In this document: piece after piece, positions 10,894-21,270 of the stretch
How positions within the stretch are numbered: position 1 is the first letter of the stretch
How the letters are laid out: the number at the start of each line of letters is the position of its first letter
Assembly (NCBI GenBank): GCA_030549175.1
Contig: JAUKUA010000001.1
Location: forward strand, 8,308,001-8,372,000
Direction of reading: 5' to 3'
Origin: Lasiosphaeris hirsuta
Taxonomy: Eukaryota; Ascomycota; Sordariomycetes; Sordariales; Lasiosphaeriaceae
DNA: 64,000 bases
The notes under the pieces: model-generated
What the model was told of the DNA's origin: nothing
Database searches by the model: none
The model's input: only the letters and a program-made list of their open reading frames with translations
Position numbers and translations under genes: made by a program

Positions 10894-11965
10894 CTAGCCC
10901 TTGGGCAGGGACCGCTGGTTGGCAAAGACCTGGGCTGGGGTGGGCTCTCCGCTCTCTAGAGGGCTATTCTCATGGTCGGTTGCCGGCTCGTCGTTGTGGT
11001 TTCGGTAGTAGCACGGCTTCCCCTCGTCCTGGATGCGCTCCCATCCCGGCGGAAGCCGTGCCCAGCCCCTTCTGGTGGGGTGTTCTAGGCCATCCGTAAG
11101 GACCGCGTGGACGTCGTGATAGCGCGCCTGGTCGAGTAGGCTGTAAGCAACGACCACACGTTTCGGGAATGGCGCGCGGTCACCTCTCCATTCTCGGACG
11201 CAGTTCAAGAGGTCGAGGCACCGACTCTTGTCTATCATGGACCTGGCGAAAGCTCGGTAAGCCTCATCCGGACGCAGATTGTAGTCCGGCTCAATGCCAA
11301 AACTCTCAGCTGCTGGCGCGAGGCCCGGGAAGCCGTACATCCTATCCTGGGGCACCGTGCAATCTAGGTGGGGGTAGTCGTACAGGAGCTGGTACAGACT
11401 GATACCCCAGCCGCCGCCGACCCGTTTCTCTCGTAAGTGGCAGAGGGCTTGGTACGTCTCGTCCGGGAACTGGTGGTGGGGGTTGGCAACCATGCCGAAT
11501 ACCTTTTCAAAGCCGCTGAAGATCCACGCCCGGTGGATAACCGTCCCGATCCTGTTCCAGCTCATGACCTCGGGACTGCACATGACGACGAGCTTGCAGG
11601 CGAGAACTGCCTCCTGGATGATCCACACCCGCGTAAACCACGAACGATCCAAGAATTCTTTGATCTCGCCGTGATCCTGGTCCTGGACCAGGTTGGAACG
11701 GTTCTGCAGACCGATGGAGCTGCTGAAGCTCACTCGCACCGGAAGCGTCGGCTTGCCGAATTTTCCGGTCTACCTGCCACATGTACCACCCCATCGTCAA
11801 CTTACCCTAGATGCCTTTGGCGCCGACAATCCCCCCTGCCGTGAGCTCGCCGAGCCAAACACAGACCTGCTGGGCGCGCTAGTAGATGTCCCCCATGAGC
11901 CGGAGCTGTCCGTTCTTTTCGGTTTTGTCGGTCTGGTTTATGTAGATGGCGTTGATCTAGAGTGT
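10894..11965 (-). pseudogene. HET-domain gene with C-terminal WW domain, decayed
   Basis: Near 11950-11850 the HET core reads INAIYINQTDKTEKNGQ then LMGDIY, a TAG stop, then RAQQVCVWLGE. Family members normally read WIDAICINQ and IYxxAxxVxVWLG. A second in-frame stop and a frame change follow before the open part (11739-10894, 281 aa), which starts in time to include WFTRVWIIQEAVLA, the family's RxWxxQE motif. The C terminus has a WW-like domain (LPPGWERIQDEGKPCYY, then NHNDEPATDHENSP), whose second Trp is replaced. Cys-to-Tyr (TGC to TAC) in the core and Gln-to-stop (CAG to TAG) are both changes RIP can cause. The N terminus of the HET domain is not found upstream. Confidence 0.7.
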
Positions 11966-11970
11966 GTGAA

Positions 11971-12600
11971 TGGTTAGCCGATTTAATTGGCCATGGTGGT
12001 GTGGTCAGCTGGGGAAAGGGGGTCTAGAACCAAGCTTGTTCCAGAAGTGGTGCACATCCTTCTCCAGCATTTGTCGAGCCTCGAGACGAAGGTACTATTC
12101 AAGCCGAGAAGAGTACACTCCATCTCTGGTTTGTTGCATCATTGCCTCGGTAAATGGCCCCAGGAACTGACATAATTGGCAAGTTTTGCGAAGTTTTTGA
12201 CCGAGATACCGGCGAAGCGTCATGGTAGCGATCATGGATGTCGGTGTTTTCAATGCTGGCAATTAGCTCTGCGTTGACATTGACAGGTGAAAACTACCTT
12301 ACCTGATATTGGTAAAAAAAAATAAAAAAAAGCCCGGGAAGTAGACCCTGACATTGGTGCGCCATGATTTTCTCAATTAGTCTGGTCACCCTTGACTCGG
12401 CTTTGGTGAGAGAGATGTTGAGGCCCCAAAAGAGCACCCGACCGTTGGTATTGGAAAGAAGAATAAACAACGTTCGCTAGGGTATGGGACGAGGCGTACG
12501 AGCTGACAAAAGAACAGTGGAGGCGAGGGAGTGGGGTTCCATGCCTGTTCCTGCCCTCCATCCACACCTAAGGTAGGTAAGGAAGACCCTAGGCCCTGGA
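11971..12600. other. gene-free stretch
   Basis: No gene supported. An A-rich run lies at about 12314-12330. Confidence 0.35.
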
Positions 12601-12619
12601 TCCGATGAGAGCGGAAGGA

Positions 12620-13633
12620 GCACATTTACTGGAGGCATCAGCTTGCCAAACCTTTGGGTCAGGCCCATGGCTGCCTACTGCACTTGTTGACAAAAGCAAA
12701 GGCCGCGCCAGTCCACTTCTCCATTCAACCCTTTCCCTTCATCAACAACAACAGCAACAACAGCAACAACAGCAACAACAGCAACAATAGCAACAACAAC
12801 AACAACAGCAGCAATAACAACAACAACGGAGATAACGAGAGCAGCAATTAGCTCGGCCTGAACACACAGCGCCCACCCCTATGATTGCATACCGACGCGG
12901 GAGTTCAGTAGTCCAGCATACCTTCCCCTCTGCCATCGCGCTCGGTCTCGCCAGACTTCCCCCTGTACTGTCGCAATCTGAGGACTCTCCTCTACCTGGC
13001 GGTGATGCTGCTGGAAGCGCAAGGGTTGACTCGGACCCCGTCCAGGCTGGTCCTGCAAAAGTATGCCAGTGTTACAGTCCTCTCCTCTGCATCATGCGCT
13101 GCTGAACAACATGATCTTTATGCCCTTGGCAGCGGCGTATCCTATTTCCGATTCCCTTCTGTTGTCAACCCTCCTGCGTATCCGTGCCTGCGGTGCGCGG
13201 CACACAAGAACTATTATGACTGCGTCCTCCCCAGGGGACACAGTCCCTGCACCCGTTGCTCTGCGGACCACCGCAAGTGCCGCCCTATGCCGCCGACGGT
13301 GCGTCAGGCGTGGGAGGCGTAGCGAGACCACCCGCGCAACAGGCCTGCTCGCAAGCTCTTCAGATATATGACTATTTTGGCATGCCTTGTTTTTGCCAGC
13401 TTGGCCAAGGGAGGCGACTCGAGATTGATGTAAGTTACCTCCCCCTTGTGTGTCGGCGGCAAAGAGAAGCTTACTCTGTGTACTTTAGGGAAGAGGCTGA
13501 GGAGATTTTCAAGGCAGACCTTTCGCGGCCCTTATCGCCGAACTCGCCGATTGGGGGGCAACTGCGGTTGAACGGGTTCACGCCGGCGATGCTGCGGATC
13601 GTAGGGTTTGCTCCGCGGCCCTCGGAGTACTAG
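12620..13633 (+). pseudogene. Cys-cluster protein gene, copy 1 (probably interrupted)
   Basis: The recognisable core is at about 13170-13320: PCLRCAAHKNYYDCVLPRGH then SPCTRCSADHRKCR and MPPTVRQAWEA. The Cys spacing resembles a Zn-cluster DNA-binding region, and small multicopy fungal families carry this C-x2-C...C...C-x2-C pattern. The frame stops right after QAWEA, while coding-like text goes on in another frame to a stop at 13633. That part contains a plausible intron (GTAAGT near 13430, TTTAG near 13489) before EEAEEIFKADLSRPLS. Either the gene is broken at about 13321 or an intron was missed. The upstream part is low complexity and includes a CAA/CAG repeat. A second, more decayed copy follows at 13950-14800. 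The function is unknown. Confidence 0.45.
12743..12830 (+). repeat. CAA/CAG trinucleotide repeat
   Basis: A (CAACAACAG)n-like microsatellite with a few interruptions. One frame encodes poly-Gln, the next poly-Asn/Ser. It lies inside the duplicated unit; the second copy has a shorter remnant near 14085-14115. Confidence 0.85.
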
Positions 13634-13949
13634 TCTATGGGTGGTGTTTTTCTTTCTATTGGGGGCATAGTGTTAAACATGGGTTTTTAGGATTTTAGTG
13701 CTCGCCCACCTTGGGCTGGGCTCAGCGCCTCTTAATAGAGAAACTGTTTTATTTTCTTACCCCCCTTTCTGTTGGAGCATGTTGGAGCCGCGTACTCTTC
13801 TCGTGCTCATCGGCCCCGTAAGTTGTCTCTATCTTCGAAAATGGTGTGAACAGGTAGCTTAGGTACCTTTCGATGGGGGATGCGAAACTTGACGTATCCA
13901 GCACTCACCCCCTATTACTCGTCCAAGTTCTGAATCTGATGGAAGTGGA
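13634..13949. other. spacer between the duplicated units
   Basis: No gene or repeat was recognised. Confidence 0.4.
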
Positions 13950-14800
13950 AGGGGCGAAATGCCCGGAAGTATCGGCTTGCTGGATTTCTGGCATAGGCCC
14001 ATACCAGTTCATCGGACTCGCACTTGTATTGGTCAAAGCAAAGACTGCACTAATCCACTTCTTTCCCACCCTTTCTGTTTCCTCAACAACAAGAAGAACA
14101 ACAGTAATAACGAGGGCAGTGAGTAGCTCACCCTGTGCCCGCGGTACATACCCTTACGATTACATGCTAAATGTAGAATTTTCAGCACCTGATAAACTGC
14201 CTCCCCTTCCCCTCGCGTTCGCCCTGGACGGGTTCTCGTGGCGCGGATACAACTGACACTGACGCCGCTGCGTCCCTTGCGCGCGTGAGTGACGACACTC
14301 TCCCTTCTTTGCTGCATGACTTGACTGACGGTATACCTTATCTTCCAAAGACAATGATAATGAAGGGCGTCGCTATGGTCCCGAATGATGTCCGCTTGGC
14401 CACGGAGCCGAGCCTTAGTTGCGTAGACCTGGAGCAGGGCTGCGTTTCCCCGAGGGGGGCCGGGGAAGTGCCTGCTCCGGTTGCCGTGTGAGCCGCCGCA
14501 AGTGCGCTCTTATGCCGCCCATGGTGCGCTAGGTGTAGGAGGCCTAGCAAGCCGCCCCGCGTGAAATGACTACCGCTCATAGGCCCCTCGTAGGCATGGT
14601 TGCGCTGGCGGGCAATCTTGACCTTGCGGTCAAGAAAGGCCTCGCGCCGGCGTAAGCGACCTCCCCGCTACGTCTACGGTGATAATAGCTTACCTTATTC
14701 TATCAATTTCTATGTGCCTCAGTGACGTCGCTAAGCATACCCTCGCAGGTAGATCTTTCCCGGCCCCTGTCGCCACATCTACCGCTGGGCCTACCGTCTC
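13950..14800 (+). pseudogene. Cys-cluster protein gene, copy 2 (RIP-like decay)
   Basis: It is homologous to 12620-13530 in the same order: the leader with GTCAAAGCAAAGACTGCACT versus TGACAAAAGCAAAGGCCGCG, the CAACAA tract, the Cys-cluster region at 14430-14550 and the segment GTAGATCTTTCCCGGCCC (14750) versus GCAGACCTTTCGCGGCCC. In the cluster region the copy 1 codons CAG and TGG of the QAW motif are TAG and TAG here, and several Cys codons are gone. The changes are largely C-to-T and G-to-A. No protein can be made from it. Confidence 0.6.
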
Positions 14801-14959
14801 GCCCGCCGTCATTGCGACCGCCGCCGTTGCACCCATTGCTGCGCCATCCAGAGACCGAATCGCTGGGTTCGAGCGGACCTCAAGGTCCACGTCACGGTCC
14901 TCAGGGCGGAGATCGACTGGCTAGAGGAGACTGTTGGTCGACTGGGAGTGGGGGGGAGG

Positions 14960-15265
14960 GGAGGGGGAAGGAGGAGGAGTACATGTAGTTTTGTGTGGTG
15001 TGTTTGGTGGGCCGCGTGCTGTCTTGGGGTGCCCGCACCCTGAGGGGCGGGATTTGCCGAGCACCTTGTTAAGAATTTGAAACAGAGCCCAGCCAGCCCT
15101 CACACTATCAGTTGATCATGCGCCCCTCTCTCCAAAGGCTCTTTCCATGTTCTTCCGACCCCAATCGTGTCATTGCATTTTTTTCTCGTTGTGCATCGGT
15201 ATCCCTTTGCCTGTGCAGCGGCGTGTTGCTATCGTCAATATCACCATCATTGTGTAGCACAAAGA
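14960..15265. other. promoter side of the NIF3-like gene
   Basis: No other feature was seen. Confidence 0.35.
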
Positions 15266-15681
15266 ATGGGGGCTCTCGCGTCCAGGCCGACGCGCTACGC
15301 GCTCGTGTTCCACGCGCCCCTCAGCGCAGTCGAAGGGTGCAAAACGGCCATTTTCGCGGCGGGTGCCGGTCGCTACCCTGGGCCTGCAAACTACACGGAA
15401 TGCTGCTTCACCGTCGTGGGCACTGGTCAATTCCGACCTGGCGACGCCGCAAACCCGCATATCGGCCACGCCGGCGTGCTGGAGCACGTTGAGGAGGCGA
15501 GAGTCGAGGCTCTCTGTGTCGGCAAGGACGTGGTGCGGAGGGCGGTCGAGGCGCTGAAGAAGTGAGTCCAGTTGATCGATCCCCATTCTGCTGGTTCTGC
15601 CAGGATGCTGACCATCAATTGTCCAGAGCGCATCCGTATGAGGAACCTTCTTACTCTGTATATAAAAAGGAAGAATTGTGA
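15266..15681 (+). CDS. NIF3-like (NGG1-interacting factor 3 family) small protein
   Basis: Exons are 15266-15561 and 15627-15681 (116 aa). The 65-nt intron has a GTGAGT donor, a GCTGACC branch region and a TCCAG acceptor. The unspliced frame stops at the donor, whereas splicing adds AHPYEEPSYSVYKKEEL. The HPYEEP motif is diagnostic of the NIF3/YqfO family, and the preceding text fits its small alpha/beta domain (ECCFTVVGTGQFRPGD, then ANPHIGHAG). The protein is the short stand-alone form common in fungi, without the metal-binding halves of full NIF3. Its biochemical role is not established. It is intact although degenerate DNA lies on its left. Confidence 0.85.
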
Positions 15682-15952
15682 TTCAGCAGACAGAGCAGCC
15701 AAGTAGAAAAACAACACGGTCGGTCGATGCCGGCAATTGAGCAGGTCAACGGCTGCCTCCCTCGCTTCCCCGCCCTCACCCCTGTCTGCGCGTGCGGCAT
15801 CCCTGTCGTGGCTGCCCATGGCTGCCCACGGTTGCCCATGGTCGGATCCGTGCATTTCAGCTGACGTCCAGCGATGCCCGAGCCTCAATTCCTCGCTCTC
15901 CAAATCATGTTCCAATTCATGCTCCACATCAATGGATGTCTGAAGCATCGCA

Positions 15953-17725
15953 ATGCGCCTCATCAACGTGTCCACGCTGGGCATTGAAGAGTTTTACGGT
16001 TCCAGCGTGCCTGAATACGCCATCCTCTCGCATACGTGGGCCGACGTCGAGGCCTCATTCCAGGAATGGACCAAGCGCCTGACACGACTGCGCAAGATGA
16101 AGCGTCCCGGCTTCTCCAAGGTCCTCGCTGCCTGCAAGCAGGCCCGCCGGGATGGCCTGGCCTATCTCTGGGCCGACACCGTGTGCATCGACAAGTCGAG
16201 CTCGTCGGAGCTGTCGGAAGCCATCAATTCCATGTACGGCTGGTACGAGCGCGCCGCCATCTGCTATGTCTACCTGTCCGACGTGCCCGACCACCCTCGG
16301 GACAAGATTGACACATTGGATCTCGTCCGGAAGAGCAGGTGGTTCAAAAGAGGATGGACCCTCCAGGAATTGCTGGCTCCTGCCCACATCGTCTTCTACT
16401 CGAGAGAGTGGAGTCCGCTCGGGACCAAAAACGCGCTGGCTGTGCTGATCTCCAGCGTCACCAAGATTGACGAGGTGTGCTTGAACAAGAGAAAACGGCT
16501 GGAGGAGTACAGCATCGCCCAGCGGATGGCGTGGGCTGCAGACCGCGTTACTACGCGCCAAGAAGACATCGCCTACTGCCTGCTCGGCATATTCAGTATC
16601 AACATGCCCCTGCTGTATGGCGAAGGACTAAAAGCTTTCAAGAGGCTCCAGGAAGAAATCATCAAGGTCTTGGACGACCAAAGTATCCTCGCCTTCGACA
16701 CCCACCTATCCGACGGCACTCTCTTTGCCCACCACCCCTGCGTCTTTGCCAAAAGCAGCCGAATCCACCCCAACTTCGCTCTCAAGCTCACCGCGCCCTT
16801 CTCCACAACCAACGCCGGCCTCACCATTACAACCCCGCTGGTCCAAACCCTCTCGCCCTACTGGACTTTTGCCGTCCTTAACTGTGTTGAAGTTGAGACC
16901 CAACGTGATATGCGCCGCTCCTTGATCTACCTCCCTCTATTTGGCAAGGACGGTAGGTTCATGAGGGCCCGCATGCCAGTCAGCTTGATCTGCAAGGTTT
17001 TGGATGAGTCTTCATCCGATCGCCTATTCGGGGTCGGCATTCAGGACTTGGCGGCGCAGGCCGAGTCGAGTTACATAATCTCCTACTTTAACCGGATCTA
17101 CTCCATCTACGGAACCGAGATGGACCTTGCCATGAAAGGCTTCGAGGTCGAGACGGGATCCCACGCAGGAGGCTTTATGCTCGCCTTTCCCAGGGGCATG
17201 TCGGGCTACCAGGTCTGCACTGCCTATCCCAGGGAGGATATCCGCCCCGAAATCAGCTTTTTCATTCCCACCGCTTCGCTCGTCCACGCCACGGCCTTCA
17301 CAAAAGCCGCTGACCTCACCGCCACGCCTGCAGAAGCCAAACGTTATAGTTGGGGTGATGTTAGTTTTGGACCGGTACGCAGAGGCCTGGTACTCTTCAA
17401 AAAGGAAGGCCCCGGACCGACGAGTTATGTCGGACTTTATCTGGCCGCGTCGTGGAGCTCCGGAGCCTGGACCTGCAAGCTCGTGACGGTTCCTGGAGAA
17501 TTTGATCACCGCTGGCAAGAGGCAGAGGATTTGATAGCGGCAGCCGACGAGGAAGCCCTCGGCATCGGCCACGAAAAGCCATGGATGAGATACGATCACC
17601 TCGGCAATGCCATCGTCGAGGCTCACACGAAATTCAAGACGCTGACGGGTGTCCCCTGTATAAATGCGGTCATGGTGGAGATTGTGTTTGACGTTGATGT
17701 GTTGCTTCAGGAGAGGGACATGTAG
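15953..17725 (+). CDS. HET-domain incompatibility protein, intact
   Basis: A single exon of 590 aa. It starts with the classic N terminus of the HET-E/HET-D type family: MRLINVSTLGIEEFYGSSVP, then YAILSHTW (residues 22-28). The HET core continues with LAYLWADTVCIDKSSSSELS (about 69-88), INSMYGWYERAAICYVYL, and SRWFKRGWTLQELLAP (about 128-143). Next comes AWAADRVTTRQEDIAYCLLG with GIFSINMPLLYGEG, the conserved post-core block of this subfamily. The C-terminal half (about 260-590) has no NACHT, WD40 or TPR I can see. HET proteins trigger cell death when incompatible hyphae fuse; which allele or partner this one recognises cannot be read from sequence. It is tail-to-tail with the DUF4419 gene. 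Confidence 0.9.
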   Translation: MRLINVSTLGIEEFYGSSVPEYAILSHTWADVEASFQEWTKRLTRLRKMKRPGFSKVLAACKQARRDGLAYLWADTVCIDKSSSSELSEAINSMYGWYERAAICYVYLSDVPDHPRDKIDTLDLVRKSRWFKRGWTLQELLAPAHIVFYSREWSPLGTKNALAVLISSVTKIDEVCLNKRKRLEEYSIAQRMAWAADRVTTRQEDIAYCLLGIFSINMPLLYGEGLKAFKRLQEEIIKVLDDQSILAFDTHLSDGTLFAHHPCVFAKSSRIHPNFALKLTAPFSTTNAGLTITTPLVQTLSPYWTFAVLNCVEVETQRDMRRSLIYLPLFGKDGRFMRARMPVSLICKVLDESSSDRLFGVGIQDLAAQAESSYIISYFNRIYSIYGTEMDLAMKGFEVETGSHAGGFMLAFPRGMSGYQVCTAYPREDIRPEISFFIPTASLVHATAFTKAADLTATPAEAKRYSWGDVSFGPVRRGLVLFKKEGPGPTSYVGLYLAASWSSGAWTCKLVTVPGEFDHRWQEAEDLIAAADEEALGIGHEKPWMRYDHLGNAIVEAHTKFKTLTGVPCINAVMVEIVFDVDVLLQERDM

Positions 17726-17799
17726 CTTCAAAAACCAACACCAATGGCAACTGAATATCCGCACTCACTCAGCCTTTTGGCAACCCCTCTCAAACACAC

Positions 17800-19094
17800 C
17801 TACTTCGCCATACAAACCCCATCCACCAAGCCCACCTTCACCCCATCCACCAACTCGGCAATCTCTCCCTCCGCCACCCACCTCACCCCCGTCTCATTAT
17901 GCTGCACCGGGCCGTACAACACCCACGCCGAAAGCGGCTGCAACGTCGCATGCGCCCCCTCCACCACCACTACCCCCCACCTCGCCTCACCGCCTCAGCA
18001 TACCCCTCCGGCGGGCCCGGCGTGATACGCTTGCCCATGGCACCGGCTGCGACATACGCCTCGAAGCGGGGCATATCACGGAAGTCGCGCATGACGAACG
18101 GCGCGCGGGCGTAGCCCACCGGCAGAGTGGTGACGTCGAGGTTGGGGTACGTGACGCCATCCAGCACGAACAAATCCTCTCCGCCGCCCAGCGGCGGCCG
18201 CGCGTACGGCCGGCCCCGGTCGTCCCAGTAGAAGAAGCCGGCGATCCAGCCGGTAAGGCTCAGCGGCGCGGCGCCGCAGTAGCGGTAGGCGCGGGCGACG
18301 GCGAGGGCGTTCCAGAAGGCGCGGGTGGCGGGGGCGTCGGGCGCGCGGAAGCTGGCGGCGAAGCGGGTCAGGATGGGCCGCAGGCGCGCAGCGTAGGCGG
18401 CGGGCTCGGGTCCGAAGGCTTCGAGGCGCGAGAGCTTGGCTAAGAGGGCCACCCAGTCGGCCTCGGTGCCTAGCAGGGTGACCGACGGCAGGCCGCAGAC
18501 AATGCCGCCTTCGAACTTGAAGTAGGCCTTGGTCAGGCCCATGAGCAGGATGTTGGCCGTCATGAGGTCGTCGGGCGTCGTGGTGGTGAAGTTGGGGCGG
18601 AGCCAGTCGAGCAGCCAGGGCGTCTTGACGCGCGCTTGGATGGCGTGCTGGAAGCGCAGCAGCACGGCGTGCCAGGTGAAGTCTTCAATGTATATGACCT
18701 CCTGGCCCGCGTGGTCGACGAAGAGGCTGCGGATCTCGTCGGCGTGCGCGTTCATGTAGAAGTTCAGCTGCACCAGGATGGTGAACCACACCTCCTCGGG
18801 CCGGATCACCAGGTGCAAGTGCTCGCCCCATGCTTGGATCGCCCCGCGCACAAAGGAGTCGCCCGAGGGGTAGATGTCGGCCGGGGAGGCGGTCATGTTG
18901 GACCAGGACGACATGAGCACCTCGGCTTGGGTTCCGGCGAACTCGTTCTCGGCGCTGCCGCGGAAGAAGGATGCTGCGTTGGTCGCGGGGGCGCGGCTGG
19001 CGCTGAAGGCGCGCGGCTCGCCGCCGGGCAGCACGACGACGCCGCCCAGGGCGGCTGGGAGACACCCGGCTGAGAGGAGAAGCTGACGCCGCAT
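17800..19094 (-). CDS. secreted DUF4419-family protein, frameshift at a homopolymer
   Basis: The main frame runs from 19094 to 17970 (374 aa). It opens with a signal peptide (MRRQLLLSAGCLPAALGGVV) and carries DUF4419 features: AIQAWGEHLHLVIRPEEVW, LFVDHAGQEVIYIEDFTWHA, then DDLMTANILLMGLTKAYFKF and GIVCGLPSVTLLGTEADW. It stops at a run of six C on the plus strand (17973-17978). One more base there would continue as VVVVEGAHATLQPLSAWVLY and on to a natural stop at 17800, a good family-like C terminus. The frameshift is therefore either a sequencing/assembly error or a very recent mutation. The function of DUF4419 is unknown. Confidence 0.75.
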
Positions 19095-20080
19095 CGTGTG
19101 TTGACTCTTCTCAATTAAAATACACTCTAGCCCATGAACGGGATGGGCTTGGATGCCTTATACTTCTCCGCATTTTGACCACGCCTTCGGAGGAGGCAAC
19201 AGCTCGTATTGCATTGTCAAAACAAGCCAATGGCTGGCAACGTGGTGTGTGATTGTTCTTGAGCTCAATATCCGGGTAATATCTGTAAGTGTGGATAGGG
19301 TCTCGGCGTGGACAGGTCGGAGTTCAAGAGCTATTTTTAGCGGAGCAACCCCTAAAAGAAAAACGGGAGATCTTCCATGATCGAATACCCGGGGGCGGGT
19401 CCCTGAACAGCATTCCAGGGTATGAAATGCGGGGAATGGTGCCAGTCCCGGAATGACATAATTAAACCGCAATAACCACAACTGCTACCCATTCTCCCCA
19501 AAGCTTTGTTGAAGCCCCTGAAGAGGCGGAAGAGACGGTTGGTAGGTTTGTCAAGCAATCGCAAGCCTAAACTTGAAGTTATCGGACCAATAAAGAAGGA
19601 TATCGTAAAGAGAACTTCTGACATTTCTGGAGCTGAGCAATGGAGAGAAAAGAAGATTGAATTGAGTCCGCTTCCACTAAGAGAGCAAGGTGTGTGAGCG
19701 CCTAATATATATAAAAGAGAGAGCTGTGCCAATGAGCTAGGCTCCTTGCCACAGCTGTGGCTAGGGCGTGTGCCACACCCACTGCAGTTATGCGACAGAA
19801 CTTTATAGTTGCACCTTATATTCTCTACTAGTGCCAATGCACCACACACCCAGGCTTCCCGGTCGTCGAGAGTCTTTGTTACCAAAGGCCCTGTCACGGT
19901 ATCAAGCATATAAGCTGAGGGGCCGACCCACCCATTGACACACACTGAGTCTCCTATCATCTTGTCTGAGCAGCAACGGCTATGGCCGACCCTTTTCCTT
20001 TCAAGTATCGCTCCCTAAGATCCACCTTCTTCCAGCGCACCCCTAAAGTTGGCATCCCCAATACTTCCTAACCATCATGC
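19095..20080. other. gene-free stretch
   Basis: Open frames at 19352-19960 (minus) and 19506-19697 (plus, Lys/Arg-rich) have no family match I know. Nothing is supported. Confidence 0.35.
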
Positions 20081-20482
20081 GTGCCTTCAAATGGCAGAAA
20101 CCTGAATACCAAGTAGACCCGGTTCTAAGGGGTCATCTTGAGTGTCGTTTCGCTTCAAGCGCCGTTGCGGCTGTTTGATGTCCATCTTGGCTTTCTGCTC
20201 AGCTATCTTGGCCTCTCGAAGCTGGGCTGATATCATTGCCACCACTGGAGATCCTTCAAGTTCCGCATCGTAATCTGTCGTCACATTCTAGGTCTTTCCT
20301 CCGACCTCTCGACCCTCAACCTCCTCCATGGACTGGGCGGGTCTGTCGGCGTTGGGAAGACAAACCCAGCTGTAATTTCCATTCTCGACCATTCCAGCAG
20401 CTGTCGGCTCATATTCAGAAAACATTATTTTCCAAGTTTTTGATGATAGAAGTCATATTGCCTCCAGTGAGGCGAATGGTAG

Positions 20483-21258
20483 CTATGAATAGGTAGAGAG
20501 TTCCGTTAGGCGTGGCCGGCGGCTGTCCCAGAACATGCGCCGCGGGCAGGAAGGCTGAGAAGATGTTTTGTGAATTTGGAGAGGAACGTTGCTTTCCGGG
20601 AGCCCCAGAAGCTTGACAAGAATGACTAACTCACGCACGGCATCGTTGCCTGCGCTGTGCGGATAACTCTTGTTGGGAACCGATAGCCTACCAGAGGGGA
20701 AGCCAAGAGCCAAGAGTGTGTCCCGCATACTGAGACTGGGTGTCTTGGAGATATCGGCAGTCAGTACCTGCAAGTCAACCCAAGATGAGATGAACGGGGT
20801 TATAGAATGGAGACCCGACGCCACGAACATGAATTAGCAGGATAAGTCGAAGCCAACGAGCACGAGATTCTGGAACTGGTCCCTGAGCGATGCAAAGAGA
20901 CTGGCTAGTGCTGGCTGGCTTCGCCGAACTGGTATGCATCGCGTTTCTTCTCCCTGCGCTCCCTCCCTTGGATTCTGAACAAATAGCTCTGAATCGAGCA
21001 TTTGTCGAAGAAGGTTCCGAGATGTTTTGTGGCGTTCTCGGTAACTTGATCTTGGCGAGGGAGTACGGCAATTCCGATTTCCGTGACACCGATGTCGCCC
21101 TTGCTGTGATATCCTTCGGTATCGAGAGCCACAAAGGCGGATACGGATGATTGGAATATGTCTTTCAGTGCGGCAAGGCTGTCAGCGTTACTCTCCCATA
21201 GTGATTGCCGGTGCTTCGTTTTAAATGCGAGGCGACTGAGATTCTGGGCGCCACGCAT
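20483..21258 (-). pseudogene. Gfd2/YDR514C-like RNase H-fold protein gene, decayed
   Basis: Minus-strand segments follow the family order. First LAALKDIFQSSVSAFVALDT with EGYHSKGDIGVTEIGIAVLP (about 21180-21060), the first acidic strand of the exonuclease-like fold. Then SYLFRIQGRERREKKRDAYQ (about 20980), FQNLVLVGFDLSC with a TAA stop, FMFVASGLHSITPFISSWVD with LQ (about 20860-20770), MRDTLLALGF and HSAGNDAVRELVILVKLLGL (about 20650-20590). There are two in-frame stops and at least one frame change, and both stops could derive from CAA/CAG by C-to-T. The relatives are fungal proteins related to yeast Gfd2. A further coding-like segment lies at 20284-20087. Confidence 0.6.
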
Positions 21259-21270
21259 GATCTTCAGGTC

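Noticed and set aside
12654..12851. Gln/Asn-rich ORF as a prion-like protein
   Set aside because: It is only a CAA/CAG microsatellite translated; no flanking domain and no conservation with the second copy.
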